A stretch of DNA of 29,766 bases from an uncultured Caulobacter sp. (GCF_937900395.1 NZ_CALCDX010000051.1:1-29766); one strand, 5' to 3'; shown: positions 15,241 through 23,540, counted from the first letter of the stretch. The notes: a model not told the origin generated them from the letters alone. Numbers and translations are program-made.

Positions 15241-15271
15241 GCCCACGGAGTCAAGGGAAGAGGCTTATTAC

Positions 15272-16774
15272 TTACGCCCCAGCCCGCTCCTTCATGTGCT
15301 TGACCAGTCCGATCGCCGCCAGGGCGTAGTGGACGCCGGCCCAGGCGTAGAAGCACAGCGAGACGATAATGCCCTGCTGGGTCGAGAGCGCCATCGCGTT
15401 GGCGCAGGCCTTGGCGAGCTCGGGCGCGGAGCCCTTGGGCGCCAGGCCGCCGGGGCACGACGCGCCGAAGCTGGCGGGCCCAGCGTCGGCAAACGATCCG
15501 GCCAGGGCATGCAGCAAGCCGGTCGAGTCCGGATGGTTGAAGTTAAACTGCGCCAGGTGGTCGATCAGCCAGCCGGTGAAGACAGGGCCGCCGCCCAGGG
15601 CGATCAGGTTCAGGAAGAAGAACAGCAGCGCCGTCGCGGTCGCCCGCCGGCGCGGCTCGACCGAGTTCTGAACGACGCCGAAGGTCGGCGCCAGATAGGT
15701 GTAGTGGAAGATGCCGGGGATCAGCAGGATCAGGGCCGTGGCCTGCCAGCTGGTCTGCAGATAGGCGGCGATATAGATCGGCGTGCAGATCAGCAGGCCG
15801 ATCGCCGGCGTCAGGGCGTACCAGCGGGCGCTCTTCTTACCGGCCCAGTCCGAGAGGAAGCCGCCGACCAGGGTGCCGACCCCGGCCGAGAAGCCGCCGA
15901 TCAGGCCGACGATCAGGCCCACCTGCGCCAGGCCCAGGCCGTAGGTCCGCACGAAGTACGGCGGCGCGAACGCGCCGGAGCCATAGGACCCGAACGACGC
16001 GATGGTGACGCCCAGCACCATGTGCAGAACGGGCCACTTGCCGAACAGAATCTTGGTCACCGCCCACAGCTCGGAGACCTCCTGGCTCAGCGAGAAGCGC
16101 GGCTTGGCGGCCGGTTCGATCACCAGGTCCTCGGCCTCGATCGGGCGTTCGACGATCTCGGAGTGGCCGCGCGGCGGCTCCTTGACCAGCAGCTTGACCA
16201 GCAGGGCCAGCAGGATGCCCGGCAGGCCGACGATGACGAAGGCCACGCGCCAGCTGAACTCCTGGGCCAGCCAGCCGCCGGCGACGGCGCCGAACATGGT
16301 GCCCAGCGGGATGCCGAACGAGTAGATAGACAGGGCCGAGGCGCGCTTCTTGGGCTCGAAATAGTCGCTGATCAGCGAGTGGCTGGGCGGCGAGCAGCCG
16401 GCCTCGCCGACGCCCACGCCGAAGCGGAAGAGCGCGAGCTGAGCGAAGCTCGTGGCCGCGCCGCAGAGCGCGGTGAAGCCCGACCAGATCACCAGCGACA
16501 CCGAGATGATGGTGACCCGATTGAAGCGCTCGGCCAGGCGCGCGATCGGAATGCCGAGGATCGTGTAGAGCAGGGCGAAGTAGAGACCCCCGAGCAGGCC
16601 CAGCTGGGTGTCGGTGAGCTTGAGGTCGACCTTGATGGCCTGGCCGATGGTGGCGATGATCGTCCGGTCGATGAAGTTGAAGGTGTAGGTCGCCAGCAGA
16701 AGGCCCAGCACCGCGGCCTTGTAACCATTTGAATAAAGCGGCCGATCGCCGCCGGACGCACGCGCGTCGGCCAT
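15272..16774 (-). CDS. MFS transporter, spinster-like, copy 1
   Basis: 500 residues with about 12 membrane segments. Marks of the major facilitator superfamily: NFIDRTII in TM1, LGIPIARLAERFNR in the TM2-TM3 loop, and GVGVGEAGCSPPSHSLISDYF in TM4-TM5, the pattern of the spinster-like group. A long insertion between TM11 and TM12 (about residues 415-460, with several Cys and Ala-Gly stretches) is absent from copy 2. The ATG at 16774 has AGGGAGAG upstream. It is a paralogue of the next upstream gene and carries a related element before its start. It is 53 bases from purB and may be co-transcribed with it. The substrate is unknown. Confidence 0.88.
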   Translation of the reverse strand: MADARASGGDRPLYSNGYKAAVLGLLLATYTFNFIDRTIIATIGQAIKVDLKLTDTQLGLLGGLYFALLYTILGIPIARLAERFNRVTIISVSLVIWSGFTALCGAATSFAQLALFRFGVGVGEAGCSPPSHSLISDYFEPKKRASALSIYSFGIPLGTMFGAVAGGWLAQEFSWRVAFVIVGLPGILLALLVKLLVKEPPRGHSEIVERPIEAEDLVIEPAAKPRFSLSQEVSELWAVTKILFGKWPVLHMVLGVTIASFGSYGSGAFAPPYFVRTYGLGLAQVGLIVGLIGGFSAGVGTLVGGFLSDWAGKKSARWYALTPAIGLLICTPIYIAAYLQTSWQATALILLIPGIFHYTYLAPTFGVVQNSVEPRRRATATALLFFFLNLIALGGGPVFTGWLIDHLAQFNFNHPDSTGLLHALAGSFADAGPASFGASCPGGLAPKGSAPELAKACANAMALSTQQGIIVSLCFYAWAGVHYALAAIGLVKHMKERAGA

Positions 16775-16791
16775 ACTGACTCTCTCCCTTC

Positions 16792-16805
16792 AAACATTTG
16801 TTCTA
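16792..16805 (-). promoter_or_regulatory. Element upstream of MFS copy 1, shared with copy 2
   Basis: On the plus strand this reads AAACATTTGTTCTA. On the minus strand TAGAACA-AA-TGTTT contains AACA/TGTT half sites, and CTAGAAC resembles the Caulobacter -10 consensus GCTANAWC. It begins 18 bases upstream of the ATG at 16774, separated from it by the ribosome-binding region. The counterpart is at 18243-18256. Confidence 0.4.
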
Positions 16806-16881
16806 GTTGTTTGAGGGGACTGTGACGGAGCGGAAGCCAAAGCGCCAGGGGCTAAATTCCAGGCCCTCGGCGACCTCTAGA

Positions 16882-18228
16882 TCAGGCGACCATGTCGCCC
16901 TCGATCGTGTGTCGCGCGCGCCAGAATAGCCAGAACGACACCACGCCCATGAGGGCCGAGACGATCAGCGCCCAGCGCACGCCTTCAGCCGAGCCCATGC
17001 CCATCGGACCGGCGAAGAGATCGCTCAGCAGGCCCACGCCCAAGGGACCGAGGCCTAGGCCGATCAGGTTGATGATGAACAGCAGAACGGCCGCCGCGGT
17101 GGCGCGCATGGCCGGATCGACGATGCTCTGGGTCGTGGCGTAGACGGGGCCGTACCACAGGGCGCTGAGCAGATAGTACGGGACCAGCAGAACCAAGGCC
17201 GGAACAGCGCCGGGCAGGTTGATCGCGGCGATATAGGCCGGAACCGCCAGCAGGGAGGCGAGGGCCGGCGCGGCCACATAGGCGCGGATGTCCTTGGCGC
17301 CGTAGCGGTCGGCGATCATCCCGCCCAGCCAGGCGCCGGCCACGCCGGCCGTGCCTCCGATCAGGCCCAGGGACAGCCCGAGAAAGCCGGCGGACTTGAG
17401 GCCGAACCCCGCCGCCAGACTCGCCAACTCGGCGGTGTGGTTGCGGAAGAAGAAGGAGGCCGTGAACGGCGCCTGCCCATAGCCGATGAAAGCCTTGATC
17501 GCGGCGGCCAGAGCCACCAGCCAGAAGGTTTTCTTCGCCATCAGCACCGCGAGCGCCGCGCCAAAGCCGATAGGTTGGGAAGCGCGGGCGGCCAGATCGG
17601 CGGCCAGTTGCTTGCGGGGCTCGACCAGGGTCAGGGCGGCGATCACGGCGAACACGACCCCGGGGGCGCCGGCGACCATGAAGGCGACGCGCCAGCCGTA
17701 GGCGTCCGCCACCAGCCCACCCATCGCCATGCCGACCAAGGTGCCCAGCGGCGTGCCGATCGAGTAGAAGGCGATGGCGCTGGCGCGCTTTTCCTTCGGC
17801 ACATAGTCGGTGATCAACGAGTGGGCGGGCGGGGTGCAGCCGGCCTCGCCGACGCCCACGCCGATGCGGGCCAGGATCAGGTGCCAGAAGTTCTGGGCGA
17901 AGCCGCAAAGCACGGTGAAGGCGCTCCACGCGGCCACCGAGGCCGAGATGATCAGCGGCCGGTTCTTGCGCTCGGCCAGCCGCGCGATTGGGATGCCCAG
18001 CACGGTGTAGAAGATCGCGAAGGCCAGGCCCGTCATCATGCCGAGTTGCCAGTCGGCCAGGCCAAGCTCCTGCTTGATCGGCTCGGCCAGGATGTTCACC
18101 ACCTGCCGGTCGAGAAAGTTCAGGGTGTATATGATTAGCAGCACCCAGAGGGCGTAGCGTCGATAGGCGGTTGAGACCGGGGCGATCAGCGGCGAGCCGG
18201 CGGGCGCGATGGGGCCGTCCTTGGCCAT
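16882..18228 (-). CDS. MFS transporter, spinster-like, copy 2
   Basis: 448 residues, about 12 membrane segments, same family marks as copy 1: NFLDRQVVNILAEPIKQELGL in TM1 and the following loop, LGIPIARLAERKNR, and GVGVGEAGCTPPAHSLITDYV. The ATG at 18228 is chosen for the AGGGAGAG seven bases before it and for the family N-terminus; the frame extends 15 codons further. It precedes copy 1 by 107 bases on the same strand, with a related upstream element before each. The pair looks like an old tandem duplication that has diverged. Substrate unknown; relatives move lipids, sugars acids or aromatic compounds. Confidence 0.9.
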   Translation of the reverse strand: MAKDGPIAPAGSPLIAPVSTAYRRYALWVLLIIYTLNFLDRQVVNILAEPIKQELGLADWQLGMMTGLAFAIFYTVLGIPIARLAERKNRPLIISASVAAWSAFTVLCGFAQNFWHLILARIGVGVGEAGCTPPAHSLITDYVPKEKRASAIAFYSIGTPLGTLVGMAMGGLVADAYGWRVAFMVAGAPGVVFAVIAALTLVEPRKQLAADLAARASQPIGFGAALAVLMAKKTFWLVALAAAIKAFIGYGQAPFTASFFFRNHTAELASLAAGFGLKSAGFLGLSLGLIGGTAGVAGAWLGGMIADRYGAKDIRAYVAAPALASLLAVPAYIAAINLPGAVPALVLLVPYYLLSALWYGPVYATTQSIVDPAMRATAAAVLLFIINLIGLGLGPLGVGLLSDLFAGPMGMGSAEGVRWALIVSALMGVVSFWLFWRARHTIEGDMVA

Positions 18229-18242
18229 GGCGTCTCTCCCTC

Positions 18243-18256
18243 GAACGTCTGTTCTA
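18243..18256 (-). promoter_or_regulatory. Element upstream of MFS copy 2, shared with copy 1
   Basis: On the plus strand GAACGTCTGTTCTA; GAAC and GTTC are exact inverted half sites four bases apart. It starts 15 bases upstream of the ATG at 18228 and aligns with 16792-16805 together with the flanking TCTCTCCCT and TTGAGG. Confidence 0.4.
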
Positions 18257-18328
18257 ATCGTTGAGGCGACCATAAACGCAGGCTAAGCCGAAGGGCCAGC
18301 CGGCATTTGCGTCAGCGGAGGAAAGCCC

Positions 18329-18958
18329 ATGGAACTCGTGATCGGCACCAAGCGGTGGTCAAGCTGGTCGCTGCGCCCGTGGCTGGCGCTCAAGCGCACC
18401 GGTCAGTCGTTCAAGGAGATCGAGATCGAGCTGCGACGCGGCGAGGCGACGACCGCCGATATCGCCGCCTATTCGCCCAGCAAGCTGGCTCCCGCGCTGA
18501 AGGACGGCGACCTGGTGGTCTGGGACTCGCTGGCGATCTGCGAATACCTGGCCGAGAAGTTCCCCGAGGCGAACCTCTGGCCGCGCGACCCAGCCTTGCG
18601 GGCGCTGGGCCGCTCGGCGACCGCCGAGATGCATTCGGGGTTCCAGTCCCTGCGCGGCGAATGCCCGATGGCGCTGGACCAGACGCCGCGCAAGCTGGAC
18701 ATCTCCGAAGCCACCCAGAAGGACGTCCGCAAGATCGTTGAGCGCTGGTGCCAGCTGCTCAAGCGGTCTGGCGGACCGTTCCTGCTGGGCGAATGGTCGA
18801 TCGCCGACGCCTTCTTCACGCCGGTGGCGACGCGCTTCCGGACGTACGAGATTCACCCGTCCGACTATGGCGACGCCGGCGCGGCCGGAGCCTATGCCGA
18901 ACGTCTGCTGGAGACGCCGGAGTTCCTCGAATGGGAGCAGGCGTCCCGCGCAGGCTGA
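18329..18958 (+). CDS. Glutathione S-transferase family protein
   Basis: 209 residues, cytoplasmic. The N-terminal thioredoxin-like domain begins ELVIGTKRWSSWSLRPWLALK, with the probable catalytic Ser at residue 11 or 12, and continues through PALKDGDLVVWDSLAICEYLAEKFP, where the Asp-Ser pair binds the glutamyl part of glutathione. The C-terminal helical domain contains LLGEWSIADAFFTPV with the conserved N-capping Asp. GGAGGAAAG precedes the ATG at 18329. The Ser type fits the zeta/theta/beta-like bacterial GSTs. It stands alone, convergent with the lipoprotein gene (6 bases between stops). The substrate is not indicated. Confidence 0.92.
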   Translation: MELVIGTKRWSSWSLRPWLALKRTGQSFKEIEIELRRGEATTADIAAYSPSKLAPALKDGDLVVWDSLAICEYLAEKFPEANLWPRDPALRALGRSATAEMHSGFQSLRGECPMALDQTPRKLDISEATQKDVRKIVERWCQLLKRSGGPFLLGEWSIADAFFTPVATRFRTYEIHPSDYGDAGAAGAYAERLLETPEFLEWEQASRAG

Positions 18959-18964
18959 GCGGCC

Positions 18965-19429
18965 TCAGAGTCCTTCGGGAACGCCGTTCTTGACCGGAGG
19001 CGCCTTGCAGCGCCCGGCGCGGGCCTGGACCACGTAGAACAGGGCGCGGCCCTGCGCGAAGGCGCTGTGCTCTGCCAGGGGATTGGTCGGTTGGCCGGTG
19101 GTCAGGCTTAGGGCCTGCTCACCGCCGCTCGGCGCGGCCTGGCCCAGCGAGGCCTGATTCCACTTGCTCAGCGCCGGCGCGCAGGCGGCGACCACAGCGT
19201 CGGCCACGGCCTCGGCGCTGTCGCGCGATCCGGCCAGACTATAGGCCCAGCGGCGCGTGCATTCCTCGACAGGCGTCGCCGGATCGGCGGCGGCCGTCAC
19301 GCTGGGCGCGGCCTTGAAGTCGGCGCAGATCTTCGGATTGGCCATGCCGTCGTGGTCACGGTCCTCGCAGGCGGCCAGACCGAGGGTGGCGACGGCCAGG
19401 ACGGCCATCACGGGCTTGAGGTTCGTCAT
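18965..19429 (-). CDS. Hypothetical lipoprotein
   Basis: 154 residues. Residues 1-20 form a lipoprotein signal with the lipobox LAAC; Cys21 would be acylated. Directly after it, DRDHDG (residues 23-28) has the DxDxDG spacing of a calcium-binding loop, though only one is present and no EF-hand helices are evident. Four further cysteines (CADF, ECTRR, ACAPA, RCKAPP) could form two disulphides in the periplasm. No domain is recognised. The ATG at 19429 has a weak ribosome-binding site (CGGAAATCC). It follows the glycine-zipper gene by 17 bases on the same strand, so the two are probably one envelope-related unit. Confidence 0.78.
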   Translation of the reverse strand: MTNLKPVMAVLAVATLGLAACEDRDHDGMANPKICADFKAAPSVTAAADPATPVEECTRRWAYSLAGSRDSAEAVADAVVAACAPALSKWNQASLGQAAPSGGEQALSLTTGQPTNPLAEHSAFAQGRALFYVVQARAGRCKAPPVKNGVPEGL

Positions 19430-19446
19430 CTGGATTTCCGGTTGGA

Positions 19447-19932
19447 TTAGCGGGGGCAGATCTGGACGGCGCGTTGGCTCAGGCGCCCGCGCTCGTCGTA
19501 GTAGGAGATGGTCGCGTCACGGCAGACGCCGCCGCTCGACGCGGACGAAACCGGCTGGAACGACCCGTTGCGGACCTCGCCGGTGGCGACCGGATTGCCC
19601 ATATGGTCGTAATAGACCTGACGCACCGGGCGCGGTTCATTGCGCGGGGCGGAGGCCGCGCGCGAGCCCGTCTCGTAGTAGACGGTGCGGGTCCGGTGGC
19701 AGCCGCTCTTGCCGATCTCGCGGCCGACCAGCGCGCCGCCGACGCCGCCGACCAGCAGACCGCCGCCGCCCTTGGAGATCGCGTTGCCGACCAGGGCGCC
19801 GCCCAGGCCGCCGATCACGGTTCCGGTGGCCTTTCGGCTGCGGCACGACGCGGCGTCCGCCGGACTGGGCGCCAGGGCGGCGGGGAGGGCGATGGCCCCG
19901 ACGACCATGCCGATGATGAAGAGACGAGCCAT
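19447..19932 (-). CDS. Glycine zipper 2TM domain envelope protein
   Basis: 161 residues. A signal peptide ends near residue 28 (ADA-A). Residues 36-73 form two Gly-rich hydrophobic hairpin segments, GTVIGGLGGALVGNAI and GLLVGGVGGALVGREIG, the glycine-zipper pattern of small outer-membrane-associated proteins. The C-terminal half is hydrophilic with Tyr pairs (VYYET, VYYDHMGNP, SYYDERG) and Cys residues. The ATG at 19932 is chosen because the signal peptide starts there; the longer open frame upstream has no such features. The family is linked to envelope stability; no precise role is known. Adjacent lipoprotein gene suggests a shared envelope context. Confidence 0.85.
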   Translation of the reverse strand: MARLFIIGMVVGAIALPAALAPSPADAASCRSRKATGTVIGGLGGALVGNAISKGGGGLLVGGVGGALVGREIGKSGCHRTRTVYYETGSRAASAPRNEPRPVRQVYYDHMGNPVATGEVRNGSFQPVSSASSGGVCRDATISYYDERGRLSQRAVQICPR

Positions 19933-20141
19933 GTCTGTTCTCGCGGTGAAGGTCCCTCGACCGCCACAACGCGAATGACCGCCAGAAGGATGCGCCCAGA
20001 GTCGGCTAGACGACTTGCGATGGCGTCCGAGGCGCGGCCAATCGTCCCGATTCACGATTAACGGCCATTTCACCACGCCTCGCGAGACGGCCTTAACCAA
20101 GCCGCCCCATGCTGTATCGAAACGGGATTTCGGAGGGGCCG

Positions 20142-21623
20142 ATGGGCCGGCATGTGGAGACCCTGGTGATCGGCGGCGGCCCGGCCGGGCTGACGACCGC
20201 CTACACCCTGGCCAAGGCCGGACGCGGCGTGATCGTGCTGGAGATGGATGCGGCCCGCGTGGGCGGCGTCGCTCGGACGCTCGACTACAAGGGCCTGAAG
20301 TTCGACATCGGCGGCCACCGGTTCTTCTCGCGCAATCCCGAAATCCTCGAGCTGTGGCGCGAGATCCTGCCCGAGGGCTTCGTCGAGCGGCCGCGCCGCT
20401 CGCGCATCTATTATCGAGGGCGCTTCTACGCCTTCCCGCTGAGGGCCTTCGAGGCGCTGGCCAACCTTGGCCCGTGGATGGCGGCCAAGTGCCTGGCGTC
20501 TTTCGCCTGGGCCAAGGTCAAGCCGGTCAAGGAGCCTCAGAGCTTCCGCGACTGGGTGCGCAATCATTTTGGCGAGACGCTATTTTCCACCTTCTTCAAG
20601 TCCTACGCCGAGAAGGTGTGGGGCATGAGCTGCGATGAGCTGTCGGCCGATTGGGCGCGCCAACGGATCCGTGGGCTGCATCTGGGGACCGCGATCATGG
20701 ACGGCGTCCGCCGATCGCTGGGCCTGCGGCGCAAGGCGCCGGTCGCCGCGCCGAGCAAAACGCTCAGCGAGCGCTTCCTCTATCCCCGCCAAGGCGCGGG
20801 CATGGTCTGGGAGGCTTGCGCCGAGAAGGTCATCGCGCTGGGCGGCGATGTTTGCCTGGGACGACGCGTCGATGGCCTGCACTACGACAAGCTGGCGCGC
20901 CTCTGGACGGTCTCGGTCGCCTGCGCCGACGGTCGCAAGGAGATCTACACGGCCGACAACGTGGTTTCGTCGGCGCCGGTCCGCGAATTGATGCAATCGA
21001 TCAGCCCCACGCCCATGAGCGTCTTCCACGCCAGCGAGCTGATGTACCGCGACTTCCTGACGGTCGTGCTGATGGGCAAGCCGCGCAAGGCGCCGCCGGA
21101 CACCTGGATCTATGTCCACGACGCCTCGGTGCAGGTCGGCCGCGTACGCGACCTGCGCGCCTGGTCGCCTGAAATGGTCCCCGACGGCGTCGAGGCGGCG
21201 CTGAGCCTGGAGTATTTCTGCTTCGAGGGCGACGCCCTCTGGAGCCTTTCGGACGCCGAACTGATCGCCAAGGCCAAGGCCGAGATCGCCGGCATCGGCC
21301 TGATGGACATCGAGGCGGTCGAGGACGCGTGCGTCGCCCGGCAGCGCAAGGCCTATCCAGTCTACGACGAGGCCTATGCCGAGCATATCCGTATGATCCG
21401 CCTGGACCTGAAGATGCACTATCCGGGGCTGCACTTGGTGGGGCGCAACGGCATGCACCGCTATGGCGACCAGGACCGCGCCATGATGACCGGCGTGCTG
21501 ACCGCCGAGAACATCATCGCCGGCGAGCGTAAGCACGACGTCTGGGACGTCGATGAGAACGCCGCCTACGACCGTCCCGTGGTCCGCGTCGAGCGACCGG
21601 CCCCGCAACGCGCCGCGGCCTGA
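20142..21623 (+). CDS. FAD-dependent amine-oxidase-type oxidoreductase (UGM/protoporphyrinogen oxidase-like)
   Basis: 493 residues, cytoplasmic. The FAD-binding Rossmann motif GGGPAG (11-16) and the ribose-binding Glu34 (IVLEMD) are followed by GGVARTLDYKGLKFDIGGHRFF (41-62), a pattern shared with UDP-galactopyranose mutase-like and protoporphyrinogen oxidase-like flavoproteins. The C-terminus has the second FAD contact, LVGRNGMHRYGDQDRAMMTGVLTAENI. The ATG at 20142 is preferred over one at 20109 because GGAGGGG lies just upstream. Such proteins often occur with glycan or polyprenol genes, but no glycosyltransferase is next to it here. Substrate unknown. Monocistronic as far as can be seen. 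Confidence 0.85.
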   Translation: MGRHVETLVIGGGPAGLTTAYTLAKAGRGVIVLEMDAARVGGVARTLDYKGLKFDIGGHRFFSRNPEILELWREILPEGFVERPRRSRIYYRGRFYAFPLRAFEALANLGPWMAAKCLASFAWAKVKPVKEPQSFRDWVRNHFGETLFSTFFKSYAEKVWGMSCDELSADWARQRIRGLHLGTAIMDGVRRSLGLRRKAPVAAPSKTLSERFLYPRQGAGMVWEACAEKVIALGGDVCLGRRVDGLHYDKLARLWTVSVACADGRKEIYTADNVVSSAPVRELMQSISPTPMSVFHASELMYRDFLTVVLMGKPRKAPPDTWIYVHDASVQVGRVRDLRAWSPEMVPDGVEAALSLEYFCFEGDALWSLSDAELIAKAKAEIAGIGLMDIEAVEDACVARQRKAYPVYDEAYAEHIRMIRLDLKMHYPGLHLVGRNGMHRYGDQDRAMMTGVLTAENIIAGERKHDVWDVDENAAYDRPVVRVERPAPQRAAA

Positions 21624-21631
21624 CCACGGTC

Positions 21632-21799
21632 CTAGGCGGTGATTCTCCGGGCAGGCGTCTGCTCCGGCTTTTGGCGCTTCGATTCGCTCGTCATCCGGCT
21701 CACGCCGCCGAAGACGAGACACACGATCGCGTCGGCGAGGCCAGCCATCGCGGCCAGCACAAACACCCCGGAAATCACCACAACCGCCAACGCCAACAT
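21632..21799 (-). CDS. Small single-pass membrane protein, hypothetical
   Basis: 55 residues: MLALAVVVISGVFVLAAMAG and the following LADAIVCLVFGG form one long or two short hydrophobic segments, then a basic hydrophilic tail (TSESKRQKPEQTPARRITA). GGGAG lies eight bases before the ATG at 21799. The frame continues 50 codons upstream without such support. It is convergent with the oxidoreductase gene. No family is recognised; the ribosome-binding site and the amphiphilic layout are the reasons to call it. Confidence 0.5.
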   Translation of the reverse strand: MLALAVVVISGVFVLAAMAGLADAIVCLVFGGVSRMTSESKRQKPEQTPARRITA

Positions 21800-21889
21800 G
21801 AAAAACTCCCGCTCTCGATGACCAAGCGGTGAAGGGCGTTTTGCGTTCCGAAAAGACCATCGGAACCGCAAAAAATCATACAAATGGTT

Positions 21890-21901
21890 GACAACGTTGT
21901 C
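21890..21901. promoter_or_regulatory. LacI-type operator candidate before the sugar transporter
   Basis: GACAACGTTGTC is a perfect 12-bp palindrome with the central CG and AACGTT core typical of LacI/GalR-family operators. It is 107 bases upstream of the transporter ATG at 22009 and 90 bases upstream of the small membrane protein gene on the other strand. No LacI-family gene is in the window. Confidence 0.5.
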
Positions 21902-22008
21902 GCGCTTCCAATGAATGACGCGTCCGCGCAAAGACGGACTCGCGAACATCGTCGCTTAGGGAGTGGTCCAGTGATTTCGGTGCTCAAGTTCAATCGCGGA
22001 GGCGTTCG

Positions 22009-23367
22009 ATGAGCGACGCCGCGATCGCCAAATCCCCGGCCAAGAGCGGGGGCTCCAAGCTGGCTATCGTCTATGTGACGTGCCTGTTCTTCATCTGGGC
22101 GCTGGTCACCAATCTGCTGGACCCGCTGCTGAAGACCATGAAGACGGTCTTCACCCTCACGCCGGTTGAAGCCAGCCTCACAGGCTTCGCCTTCTTCATC
22201 GCCTACGGCGTCATGTCGATGCCCTCGGCGGCCTTCCTGTCCAAGTTCGGCTACGCCAAGTCGGTGATGGTGGGTCTGGGCGGCATCGTCGCCGGCTGCT
22301 TCATCGCCATCGCGGCGGCCAAGCTGCACACCTTCGCCCTGGTGCTGACCGCGCTGTTCGTGATGGCCTCGGGCATCACCCTGCTGCAGGTGGCCGCCAA
22401 CCCGCTGATCGCCTCGATGGGTCGTCCGGAGGACAGCTCGTTCCGGCTGAACCTGTCGCAGGCCTTCAACTCGCTGGGCGCGGCTTGCGGCCTGTGGTTC
22501 GGCGCCAACTTCCTGCTCAAGGGCCAGATCTTCGAGAAGGGCATCACGATCACCGACGCCATGCGCGAGCAGGCCCTCGGCTTCGTGTCCAACGTCTATT
22601 TCGTGATCGGCGCGGGCCTGGCCCTGTTCATCCTGGCCATCTTCTTCGTGCGCCGCCAGATCACCGAGGCGGCCCCCAAGACCGGCCACTTCGTCAATCC
22701 GCTGTCGGCCCTGTCGTCCAAGTGGGCGAACCTCGGGGCGATCGGCATCTTCCTCTATGTCGGCGCCGAGGTGGCGATCTCGCTGAACCTGCTGCTGTTC
22801 CTGGAGCAGACCCACATCCTGAACATCCCGGCCGAGCAGGCCGGCAAGATGACCACCTTCTACATGGTCTTCGCGATGATCGGCCGCTTCGCCGGCTCGG
22901 CCCTGCTCAAGTCGTTCAAGGACTACTGGCTGTTGACCGCCGTGGCCGTCGGCGCGATCGCGCTGAGCTTGGTCGTGATCTTCACCAAGGACATGGTCCC
23001 CAGCCCGCACGCCGGAGACGTGAACCTGCTGCTGGCCACGGTTCCGTTGACGACGGGTCTGATCCCCGCCTTCGCGGCCCTGCTGATCGGCTTGTTCAAC
23101 TCGATCATGTTCCCGACGATCTTCACCCTGACCCTGCAGCGCTCGTCGGCCCCGGCCTCGGCGACCTCGGGCTTGCTGTGCATGGCCATCGTCGGCGGCG
23201 CGTTCCTGCCGCTGGCCTTCGCCAAGATCGAGGAGATGACGGGCTCCAAGTCGCTGGCCTTCATCGCCCCGCTGATCTGCTACATCTACGTCCTGTGGTT
23301 CGCGCTGGTGTCCAAAAACGCCCCGACCCACGAGATCGAGGACGAGGCGGTGGCCGGCGGCCACTGA
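22009..23367 (+). CDS. FucP-like sugar:proton symporter (MFS)
   Basis: 452 residues, about 12 membrane segments. The TM1 sequence FFIWALVTNLLDPLL, with Asp38 at the place of the proton-linked Asp of FucP, and QVAANPLIASMGRPEDSSFRLNLSQAFNSLG in TM4-TM5 define the fucose/glucose/galactose:H+ symporter family. Likely role: sugar uptake across the inner membrane. GGAGG lies eight bases before the ATG at 22009. A LacI-type palindrome upstream suggests sugar-dependent control, and a perfect UUCG hairpin terminator follows at 23391. A GH3 beta-glucosidase is two genes downstream, so glucose or a related hexose is the most plausible substrate; fucose or N-acetylglucosamine are alternatives. Confidence 0.92.
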   Translation: MSDAAIAKSPAKSGGSKLAIVYVTCLFFIWALVTNLLDPLLKTMKTVFTLTPVEASLTGFAFFIAYGVMSMPSAAFLSKFGYAKSVMVGLGGIVAGCFIAIAAAKLHTFALVLTALFVMASGITLLQVAANPLIASMGRPEDSSFRLNLSQAFNSLGAACGLWFGANFLLKGQIFEKGITITDAMREQALGFVSNVYFVIGAGLALFILAIFFVRRQITEAAPKTGHFVNPLSALSSKWANLGAIGIFLYVGAEVAISLNLLLFLEQTHILNIPAEQAGKMTTFYMVFAMIGRFAGSALLKSFKDYWLLTAVAVGAIALSLVVIFTKDMVPSPHAGDVNLLLATVPLTTGLIPAFAALLIGLFNSIMFPTIFTLTLQRSSAPASATSGLLCMAIVGGAFLPLAFAKIEEMTGSKSLAFIAPLICYIYVLWFALVSKNAPTHEIEDEAVAGGH

Positions 23368-23390
23368 CGTTTCGAGACCTGCCTGCAAGC

Positions 23391-23426
23391 GCCCCGGAAA
23401 GCTTCGGCTTTCCGGGGCTTCTTTTT
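23391..23426 (+). terminator. Strong intrinsic terminator after the sugar transporter
   Basis: Perfect 12-bp stem GCCCCGGAAAGC / GCTTTCCGGGGC capped by a TTCG tetraloop (23391-23418), followed by TTCTTTTT. A textbook factor-independent terminator; it separates the transporter from the next gene. Confidence 0.95.
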
Positions 23427-23460
23427 GCCCGATCAGTTTTCCTGCCCGATCAGTTTTCCT
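23427..23460 (+). repeat. Tandem 17-bp direct repeat
   Basis: The 17-base unit GCCCGATCAGTTTTCCT occurs twice without a gap (23427-23443 and 23444-23460), directly after the terminator T run. It may be a replication-slippage duplication. Confidence 0.9.
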
Positions 23461-23540
23461 GAAGGCGCCTATCGAAAAACCTCGATCGTAATTCCCAGTG
23501 CGCGGCACGACATTGGGGGCCTACGAACGAAGGAACGCGC

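Noticed and set aside
13251..15329. 692-codon plus-strand frame opposite purB and the oxygenase gene
   Set aside because: Composition is typical of the complementary frame of GC-rich genes, and the opposite strand carries clear enzyme motifs.
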